A DNA stretch of 64,000 nucleotides from Nocardioides luteus (GTDB taxonomy: Bacteria; Actinomycetota; Actinomycetes; Propionibacteriales; Nocardioidaceae), in contig NZ_JADOVJ010000001.1 of NCBI RefSeq assembly GCF_015752315.1, positions 1,728,501-1,792,500 on the forward strand. The letters are read 5' to 3'. Each line of letters starts with the position of its first letter. Position 1 is the first letter of the stretch. Of this stretch, positions 58,253 to 64,000 are shown one piece after another. The notes under the pieces were generated by a model that did not search any database, was not told the origin of the DNA, and was given only the letters and a program-made list of their open reading frames with translations. The translations under genes and the position numbers were made by a program.

Positions 58253-58849
58253 ATGCGCCTCCTCCTCATGGGACCGCCCGGTGCCGGCAAGGGCACCCAG
58301 GCCACCGTCATCGCCGAGCGATTCGCCGTGCCGGCGATCTCGACCGGCGACATCTTCCGGGCCAACGTCGCCGAGCAGACCGCGTTGGGCGTGGCCGCGC
58401 AGGCCTACATGGATGCGGGCGAGTACGTGCCCGACGAGCTCACCAACGCCATGGTCGCCGACCGGCTCGCGAGCGGTGACTGCGCCGACGGGTTCCTCCT
58501 CGACGGCTACCCGCGCACACCGCAGCAGGTGGCCGAGCTCGACGAGATCCTGGCGTTCGCCGACGTCGGGCTCGACGCGGTGGTGCTGCTCGAGGCCGAC
58601 CCCGACGAGCTGGTGGGCCGGCTCCTGGCCCGGTCGCAGGAGCAGGGTCGCGCCGACGACACCGAGTCGGTGATCCGTCGCCGGCTCGAGGTGTACGCCG
58701 CCGAGACCGGCCCGCTCGCCGACCACTACGCCGAGCGTGACCTGCTTGCGAGGGTGGACGGCCTCGGTCCGGTCCACGAGGTCACCGAGCGGATCCTGAC
58801 CGTGCTGACCTCGGTGGCCGCTCAGCGGACGGCGACCTCGGCGCCGTAG
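58253..58849 (+). CDS. adk: Adenylate kinase
   Basis: A 198-residue enzyme interconverting ATP + AMP and 2 ADP. P-loop GPPGAGKGTQ (7-16), AMP-site segments STGDIFR and DGYPRT, and LID arginines (RRLEVYAAETGPL) are present. The LID is the short, zinc-free type, as in mycobacterial Adk. In actinobacteria adk usually follows secY in the ribosomal protein cluster; here it stands inside an amine catabolic locus, so it may be a second copy. Its 3' end overlaps the convergent LysR gene by 28 bases. Confidence 0.92.
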   Translation: MRLLLMGPPGAGKGTQATVIAERFAVPAISTGDIFRANVAEQTALGVAAQAYMDAGEYVPDELTNAMVADRLASGDCADGFLLDGYPRTPQQVAELDEILAFADVGLDAVVLLEADPDELVGRLLARSQEQGRADDTESVIRRRLEVYAAETGPLADHYAERDLLARVDGLGPVHEVTERILTVLTSVAAQRTATSAP

Positions 58850-59718
58850 CGCTCGACGCAGAAGGCCGAGAGCCGCTCGGCCAGGGCGGCGAGGGCCTCG
58901 GCGGCATGGTGCTGGGGGTCCCAGGCCGCGTACAACCTGATCCGCACGCGCCCGGCCGGCGCCTCGATGTGCAGCGGTACGAGGCCGAAGCGCGGGTCGT
59001 CGGAGACGACCGCGACCCCGCGGCCCGACGCTGCGAGCGCCTGGGCGACCTGGGCGTTCGACACCTCGAGGACGTCGCCGTAGCCCACGGCGGCGTCCTC
59101 GGCCGCTGCGTCCAGCAGGGGCCGAGGCCGCAGATCCTCGGTGAGCAGCACGAGCGGCCGGGTCACCAGGTCGCGTACGCCCACGGACCCCCGCCCGGCC
59201 CACGGGTCGTCGGGCCGAACGTAGGCCCACACCGGCAGCACGGCGAGGGCGCGGGAGGCCAGGGACCGGCCCGGCGGCCGGGTGACGATCGCCAGGTCGG
59301 CGCCGGCCCGGACCGCGGCGGCCGCGCCGCGCGGGTCGAGCTCGCGCACCATCGCGACCGGGTCGTCGGGCCCGAGGGTCGCCAGGAACGGGGCGAGCAC
59401 GTCGGTGAGCGTCGTGGACGGCACCGCGAGATGCAGCTCGTCCAGCCTTCCCGAGGCGAGCACCCCGACGGCGCGCTCGAGGTCGTCCGCGTGCGCGAGC
59501 AGATCGCGGGCGCGGGGGAGGAGGTCCTCGGCCGTGCGGGTGAGGCGCAGCCGTCGTCCCTCCCGGGCGAACAGCGGCACGCCCAGGCCGGCCTCGAGCT
59601 GGCGCAGCTGTCGCGACAGCACCGGCTGGGTCACGTGCAGCACCTCGGCGGCGCGGGTCGCGGAGCCCGCGTCGGCGGTGGCGACGAAGTAGCGCAGCAG
59701 GCGCAGATCCATGCTCAC
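58822..59718 (-). CDS. LysR-family transcriptional regulator
   Basis: A 298-residue regulator. The HTH is at the N-terminus (DLRLLRYFVATADAGSATRAAEVLHVTQPVLSRQLRQLE) and is followed by the usual two-lobe effector domain. The GTG at 59718 is preferred because a TACAAT -10 box ends 8 nt before it; the ATG two codons later is possible. It is divergent from gabTD (65 bp), the normal position for a LysR activator of that operon, with GABA or a related compound as effector. Confidence 0.92.
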   Translation of the reverse strand: MSMDLRLLRYFVATADAGSATRAAEVLHVTQPVLSRQLRQLEAGLGVPLFAREGRRLRLTRTAEDLLPRARDLLAHADDLERAVGVLASGRLDELHLAVPSTTLTDVLAPFLATLGPDDPVAMVRELDPRGAAAAVRAGADLAIVTRPPGRSLASRALAVLPVWAYVRPDDPWAGRGSVGVRDLVTRPLVLLTEDLRPRPLLDAAAEDAAVGYGDVLEVSNAQVAQALAASGRGVAVVSDDPRFGLVPLHIEAPAGRVRIRLYAAWDPQHHAAEALAALAERLSAFCVERYGAEVAVR

Positions 59719-59726
59719 GAGGCATG

Positions 59727-59732
59727 ATTGTA
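59727..59732 (-). promoter_or_regulatory. -10 box (TACAAT), leaderless start of the LysR gene
   Basis: On the minus strand TACAAT is followed by 8 nt and the GTG at 59718. The region should also contain the LysR binding site controlling gabTD, which I could not define. Confidence 0.45.
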
Positions 59733-59783
59733 GTAGTCAAAAGGTCTTGGACGACATGTGTCGCGGAGGCTCATGCTGAACCC

Positions 59784-61121
59784 ATGACCGAGCTCTCAAC
59801 CCTCGAACAGTCCCGCCTCCTGCGTACGCCCCTCCCCGGCCCGCGCTCCCAGGAGCTCATGGCCCGCAAGGTCGCGGCCGTGAGCCAGGGCGTGGCCACG
59901 ACCATGCCCGTCTTCGCCGCCCGTGCGGCCGGCGGGATCGTCGAGGACGTCGACGGCAACCGCTTCATCGACCTCGGCTCCGGCATCGCGGTGACCACCG
60001 TCGGCTCCAGCGCCACGCGCGTGGTCGAGGCAGTCTCCGAGCAGGTCGCCGCCTTCACCCACACCTGCTTCATGGTCACGCCCTACGAGGGCTACGTGGC
60101 CGTCGCCGAGCAGCTCGCCCGGCTCACCCCCGGTGACCACGAGAAGCGCACCGCGCTGTTCAACTCCGGCTCCGAGGCCGTCGAGAACGCGGTCAAGATC
60201 GCCCGCTCGTTCACCGGCAAGGACGCCGTGGTGGTCTTCGACCACGCCTACCACGGTCGCACCAACCTCACCATGGCGATGACCGCGAAGAACATGCCCT
60301 ACAAGCACGGCTTCGGGCCGTTCGCCGGCGAGGTCTACCGGGCCCCGATGTCCTACCCGTTCCGCGACGCCGCCGAGATCGACGGCAAGCTGGCCGCGGC
60401 CCGGGCGACCTCCCTGATCGAGACGCAGGTCGGCTCCGAGAACCTCGCCGCCGTCGTGATCGAGCCGGTCCAAGGCGAGGGCGGCTTCATCGTCCCGGCG
60501 CCCGGCTTCCTCGCCGCGCTGGCGGAGTGGTGCCGCGCCCACGACGTGATCTTCGTGGCCGACGAGGTGCAGTCCGGCTTCGGCCGCACCGGCACCTGGT
60601 TCGCCGTCGAGCACGACGGCGTCGTCCCCGACCTCGTGGTCAGCGCCAAGGGCATCGCCGGCGGCCTGCCGCTCTCCGCGGTGACCGGCCGTGCCGACGT
60701 CATGGACGCCGTCCACCCCGGCGGCCTGGGTGGCACCTACGGCGGCAACCCGCTCGCCTGCGCCGCCGCGCTGGCCGTGATCGAGACCATCGAGACCGAG
60801 GACCTGCTCACCCGGGCCCGCCAGATCGAGGAGCGCCTCCTCGGGCGGCTCCGTGACCTGCAGAAGAGCGACCCGCGCATCGGCGACGTACGCGGCCGGG
60901 GCGCGATGATCGCCGCCGAGTTCGTCGACCCGGCCACCGGCGACCCGGACGGCGCGGTCGCCAAGGCCGTCGCCGCCTACGCCCACCGCCAGGGCGTCAT
61001 CACCCTGACCTGCGGCACCTGGGGCAACGTCATCCGCTTCCTGCCGCCGCTGAGCATCTCCGACGAGCTGCTCGACGAGGCCCTGGACGTACTCACGACC
61101 GCACTGGAGGAGACCAAGTGA
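59784..61121 (+). CDS. gabT: GabT, 4-aminobutyrate aminotransferase
   Basis: A 445-residue class III PLP aminotransferase that converts GABA and 2-oxoglutarate to succinate semialdehyde and glutamate. PLP-site features: NSGSEAVENAVKIAR, the DEVQSGFGRTG segment and the Schiff-base lysine in VVSAKGIAGG (K289). LGGTYGGNPLACAAALAVIE follows. GGAGG is 14 nt before the ATG, a long distance; no better in-frame start is seen. Its TGA overlaps the gabD GTG. Other omega-amino acids such as 5-aminovalerate could also be used. Confidence 0.92.
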   Translation: MTELSTLEQSRLLRTPLPGPRSQELMARKVAAVSQGVATTMPVFAARAAGGIVEDVDGNRFIDLGSGIAVTTVGSSATRVVEAVSEQVAAFTHTCFMVTPYEGYVAVAEQLARLTPGDHEKRTALFNSGSEAVENAVKIARSFTGKDAVVVFDHAYHGRTNLTMAMTAKNMPYKHGFGPFAGEVYRAPMSYPFRDAAEIDGKLAAARATSLIETQVGSENLAAVVIEPVQGEGGFIVPAPGFLAALAEWCRAHDVIFVADEVQSGFGRTGTWFAVEHDGVVPDLVVSAKGIAGGLPLSAVTGRADVMDAVHPGGLGGTYGGNPLACAAALAVIETIETEDLLTRARQIEERLLGRLRDLQKSDPRIGDVRGRGAMIAAEFVDPATGDPDGAVAKAVAAYAHRQGVITLTCGTWGNVIRFLPPLSISDELLDEALDVLTTALEETK

Positions 61122-62587
61122 CCACGAGCACCGAGCCTGTGACGACCGGCTATCTCGACGCCCTCGAGCCCGGCAGCGGCGTGCTGGTCGGCGGCAGGTG
61201 GCGTCCGGGCGCCGCCGGCGTCTTCGCGGTCGAGAACCCCGCGACCCGCGAGCACGTCGCCGACGTCGCCGACGGCACCACCGAGGACGCGACCGCGGCC
61301 GTCGACGCGGCCGCCGCGGCGCTCCCGGCGTGGTCGGCGCTGCCGCCGCGCACCCGCAGCGACCTGCTCGGCCGGGTACGCGACCTGATGCTGCGCGACG
61401 CCGACCAGCTGGCCGCGCTGATCGCGCTCGAGAACGGCAAGTCCCTCACCGACGCCCGCGGCGAGGTGGGCTACGCCGCCGAGTTCTTCCGCTGGTACGC
61501 CGAGGAGGCCGTGCGCCCGCACGGCGACTTCGGTCCCTCGCCGGCCGGCGGCACCCGCACGATCGTCACCCACAAGCCGGTGGGCGTGGCCGCCCTGGTG
61601 ACGCCGTGGAACTTCCCGGCCGCGATGGCCACCCGCAAGATCGCCCCGGCCCTGGCGGCCGGCTGCACGGTCGTGCTCAAGCCGGCCTCCGAGACGCCCC
61701 TGACGGCGCTCGCGATCGCCCGGCTGATGGCCGAGGCGGGGGTGCCCGACGGCGTCGTCAACGTCGTCCCCGGCGTGGACGCCGCCGGCATCGTCAGCAC
61801 CTGGCTCGCCGACCCCCGGGTCCGCAAGATCTCTTTCACCGGCTCGACCGGCGTCGGCCGCATCCTGCTCCGCCAGGCCGCCGACCGGGTCGTGAACACC
61901 TCGATGGAGCTCGGCGGGAACGCGCCGTTCGTGGTGACGTCCTCCGCGGACGTCGAGGCCGCGGTCGAGGGCGCGATGGTCGCCAAGTTCCGCAACGGGG
62001 GACAGGCCTGCACCGCGGCCAACCGGCTCTATGTCCACGCCGACGTCGCTTCGGAGTTCACCGAGCGTCTCGGTGCCGCCGTGGAGGCGCTGAAGGTCGG
62101 CCCCGCCGACCAGGGCAGCGACATCGGCCCGCTCATCTCCGCGAAGGCGTACGCCACCGTCACCGGCCTCGTCGACGCCGCCGTGGCCGCGGGCGCCGTG
62201 GTCGCCCACCGCGCCGAGGTGCCCGCCTCGGACGGCTACTTCTACGCGCCGACGGTCCTCACCGGCGTACCGGCCGACTCGCCGCTGCTGCGCGAGGAGA
62301 TCTTCGGCCCGGTGGCCCCGATCGTGGTCTGGAACGACACCGAGGAGCTGCTGGCGGCGGTCAACGACACCGAGTTCGGCCTGGCGGCGTACGTCTTCGG
62401 CGAGCTGGGCGAAGCGCTGCACGTGGCCGAGCGGATCGACGCCGGGATGGTCGGGGTCAACCGCGGCCTCGTCTCCGACCCGTCGGCGCCGTTCGGCGGC
62501 GTGAAGCAGAGCGGCATCGGGCGCGAGGGCGCGCGGGCCGGGCTGGAGGAGTACCTCGAGACGCAGTACCTCAGCGTCGCCTGGTGA
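61118..62587 (+). CDS. gabD: GabD, succinate-semialdehyde dehydrogenase
   Basis: A 489-residue aldehyde dehydrogenase that oxidises succinate semialdehyde to succinate. Cofactor and catalytic features: VTPWNFPAAMATRKIAPALAAG, FTGSTGVGRILL, the glutamate in MELGGNAPF and catalytic Cys298 in GGQACTAANR. The end PFGGVKQSGIGREGARAGLEEYLETQYL is that of SSADH enzymes. It is coupled to gabT by a GTGA overlap. It may also oxidise 4-aminobutanal in the putrescine route. Confidence 0.93.
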   Translation: MTTSTEPVTTGYLDALEPGSGVLVGGRWRPGAAGVFAVENPATREHVADVADGTTEDATAAVDAAAAALPAWSALPPRTRSDLLGRVRDLMLRDADQLAALIALENGKSLTDARGEVGYAAEFFRWYAEEAVRPHGDFGPSPAGGTRTIVTHKPVGVAALVTPWNFPAAMATRKIAPALAAGCTVVLKPASETPLTALAIARLMAEAGVPDGVVNVVPGVDAAGIVSTWLADPRVRKISFTGSTGVGRILLRQAADRVVNTSMELGGNAPFVVTSSADVEAAVEGAMVAKFRNGGQACTAANRLYVHADVASEFTERLGAAVEALKVGPADQGSDIGPLISAKAYATVTGLVDAAVAAGAVVAHRAEVPASDGYFYAPTVLTGVPADSPLLREEIFGPVAPIVVWNDTEELLAAVNDTEFGLAAYVFGELGEALHVAERIDAGMVGVNRGLVSDPSAPFGGVKQSGIGREGARAGLEEYLETQYLSVAW

Positions 62588-62598
62588 CGGCGCCCGTG

Positions 62599-62647
62599 GT
62601 GATTGGCATCACGTAGGCCCCATCCATGATGATGTGACCCAGGCCAC
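62599..62647 (+). promoter_or_regulatory. Inverted repeat and CRP/GlxR-like site before the IOR-family gene
   Basis: GTGAT-TGGC-ATCAC (62599-62612) is a 5-bp-arm inverted repeat. GTGACCCAGGCCAC (62634-62647) resembles GTGA-N6-TCAC with one mismatch and shares CCCAG with the sites at 46374 and 54226. The second element overlaps a terminator-like hairpin. Confidence 0.4.
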
Positions 62648-62666
62648 CCGCACACCCTGCGGGTGG
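62644..62666 (+). terminator. Terminator hairpin after gabD
   Basis: A perfect 9-bp stem CCACCCGCA/TGCGGGTGG (62644-62652, 62658-62666) with loop CACCC, followed by TT. It lies 57 nt after the gabD stop and ends about 88 nt before the next gene. Confidence 0.65.
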
Positions 62667-62753
62667 TTCCTCGGGACTGCCTCACCCCGGCGGTCCCGGC
62701 AAACACTCCAGACGGACCACCAGTGCCGCCCGGCAGATTGAGGAGTCACCCCT

Positions 62754-64000
62754 ATGACCGCAGTGTTCGAGCCCGGGACATCCTTCGAGGCTTACGACCT
62801 GGCCGACCGCTACCGCGTCGGAGCCGGCCCCGTGCTCCTGACCGGGATCCAGGCGATCGCGCGGATGCTCGTCGAGCAGCGTGCCCTGGACCAGCGCCGC
62901 GGCCTGCGGACCGGCACCTTCATCTCCGGCTACCCGGGCAGCCCGCTCGGTGGTCTCGACCAGCTCCTGCTGGGCCTGCCGAAGGAGATGGCCGACGCCG
63001 ACATCACCGTCGTGCCCGGCCTCAACGAGGAGCTCGCCGCCACCGCCGTGTGGGGCTCGCAGTCCGCGGTCACCCTCGACACCGAGCGCTACGACGGCGT
63101 CACCGGCGTCTGGTACGGCAAGGGCCCCGGCGTCGACCGGGCGCTGGACGCGATGCGTCACGCCAACATGTACGGCGCCCACCCCAGCGGCGGCATGCTG
63201 ATGCTCGTCGGTGACGACCCGGCCGCGAAGTCCTCCACGGTTCCCGCGGTCTCCGAGCGCACCCTGGCATCCCTCGGCATCCCGGTGCTGTTCCCGCGCA
63301 ACGCCTCCGAGATCGTCGAGTACGGCATGGAGGGCATCGCCCTCTCCCGCGCCTCCGGCTGCGTGGTCGCGCTCAAGATCGTGGCCGACGTCGCCGACGG
63401 CGCCTGGGTGGTCAACCCGGAGATCGGCGTCCTCGACCCGGTGATGCCGAAGACCGAGTGGGAGGGCGTGCCCTACACCTACGAGCCGACCAAGATCGAG
63501 CTCTTCCCCGACCGGATCGTCGGCGCCGAGGCGAAGCTCTATGGCCCGCGGATGAACGTCGTGAAGGCGTACGCCGCCGAGAACCACCTCAACCGGATCG
63601 AGGTCAAGGCGCCGAACGCCAAGGTCGGCATCGTCGCCTCCGGCTCCTGCTACGACTCGATGCGCCAGGGCCTGAAGGACCTCGGCCTGGGCCACGACGA
63701 GCTGATGGCGGCCGGCATCCGGGTGCTGCGGCTGGGCATGATGTGGCCGGTCGAGCCGACCATCGTGTCCAGCTTCGCCGAGGGCCTCGACGAGATCGTC
63801 GTCATCGAGGACAAGACCTCCTTCATCGAGCAGGGCATCCGCGAGATCCTCTACGGCGAGCCCTCCGCCCCGGTCATCGTCGGCAAGAAGGACCGCGCCG
63901 GCGTCCCGCTGGTGCCGCTCGACGGCGAGCTGACCGCCGGCCGCCTGCTCGCGCCGCTGCGCCGCGCGCTGAAGGGCTACGCCGACCTGAAGCCCGCCGG
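62754..64000 (+). CDS. Indolepyruvate ferredoxin oxidoreductase family protein (3' truncated)
   Basis: The first 415 residues of a large fused 2-oxoacid:ferredoxin oxidoreductase; full proteins of this type are about 1150 residues. Visible features are the pyrimidine-binding start TGTFISGYPGSPLGGLD, the NEELAATAVWGSQ segment with the conserved Glu, and GVWYGKGPGVDRALDAMRHANMYG. The C-terminal visible part (VIEDKTSFIEQGIREILYG) is the transketolase-like middle domain. GAGGAG lies about 8 nt before the ATG at 62754. The enzyme oxidatively decarboxylates aryl or branched 2-oxoacids from amino acid breakdown. The gene continues beyond base 64000. Confidence 0.93.
   Translation, partial: MTAVFEPGTSFEAYDLADRYRVGAGPVLLTGIQAIARMLVEQRALDQRRGLRTGTFISGYPGSPLGGLDQLLLGLPKEMADADITVVPGLNEELAATAVWGSQSAVTLDTERYDGVTGVWYGKGPGVDRALDAMRHANMYGAHPSGGMLMLVGDDPAAKSSTVPAVSERTLASLGIPVLFPRNASEIVEYGMEGIALSRASGCVVALKIVADVADGAWVVNPEIGVLDPVMPKTEWEGVPYTYEPTKIELFPDRIVGAEAKLYGPRMNVVKAYAAENHLNRIEVKAPNAKVGIVASGSCYDSMRQGLKDLGLGHDELMAAGIRVLRLGMMWPVEPTIVSSFAEGLDEIVVIEDKTSFIEQGIREILYGEPSAPVIVGKKDRAGVPLVPLDGELTAGRLLAPLRRALKGYADLKPA

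Overview
The window is high-GC, densely packed DNA with ATGA/GTGA start-stop overlaps, GTG and TTG starts and TANNNT promoters. Family content (glnE, DUF222-HNH 13E12-type gene, LAL-type LuxR regulator, urt-ure locus without ureE) points to an actinobacterium. Nocardioidaceae/Propionibacteriales is my best guess, from overall style and not from any search. I saw no rRNA, tRNA, CRISPR array, integrase or transposase. Both edges cut genes: glnE on the left and an indolepyruvate ferredoxin oxidoreductase-family gene on the right.

Layout: (1) 1-7.9 kb is housekeeping and stress: glnE, an MHYT membrane sensor, a spermidine-synthase-like protein, a YbaK-type deacylase, a cold-shock protein, a GH13 alpha-glucosidase and a DUF1707 protein. 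(2) 8.0-13.8 kb is a divergent locus around a GntR/FCD regulator: an AEC carrier on one side, and on the other an MFS transporter, a 2-hydroxyacid dehydrogenase, an AtuA-like (DUF1446) protein and a DUF4387 protein. It looks like a catabolic pathway for an organic acid whose chemistry is not obvious. (3) 13.8-19.6 kb holds an SGNH hydrolase, a very acidic protein with an Asp23-like C-terminus, a kinase-like protein, a GNAT acetyltransferase, and a DUF222-HNH gene preceded by an elaborate multi-hairpin palindrome. (4) 19.6-33.1 kb is nitrogen scavenging: an AmiC-like sensor and a MarR regulator, urtABCDE, ureABCFGD, an LLM flavoprotein and a purine permease. Two GlnR-like boxes sit before urtA. 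(5) 33-41 kb has an LAL regulator followed by a secreted S15 peptidase, an FAD monooxygenase and a GNAT enzyme, with a two-domain GNAT divergent from it.

(6) 41.4-50.8 kb is a glycan locus: GH92 alpha-mannosidase, ene-reductase and ROK repressor on the minus strand, facing a sugar-binding lipoprotein, two permeases and an AGE-family epimerase/isomerase. The genes fit extracellular trimming of mannosides, import of the sugar and isomerisation. No ATPase is encoded here. (7) 50.8-54.2 kb carries an extradiol dioxygenase/MarR pair and a TetR-GH29 fucosidase pair. (8) 54.3-62.6 kb fits agmatine/putrescine or guanidinobutyrate breakdown to succinate: APC permease, ureohydrolase, FAD amine oxidase, an adenylate kinase, LysR, gabT and gabD. 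The urea released could feed the urease of region 4.

Several non-coding signals recur: -10 boxes 6-9 nt before start codons (probable leaderless mRNAs), three copies of a GTGA-N6-TCAC-like (CRP/GlxR-type) site, and long hairpins at gene junctions. One of these encloses the GH92 start codon.
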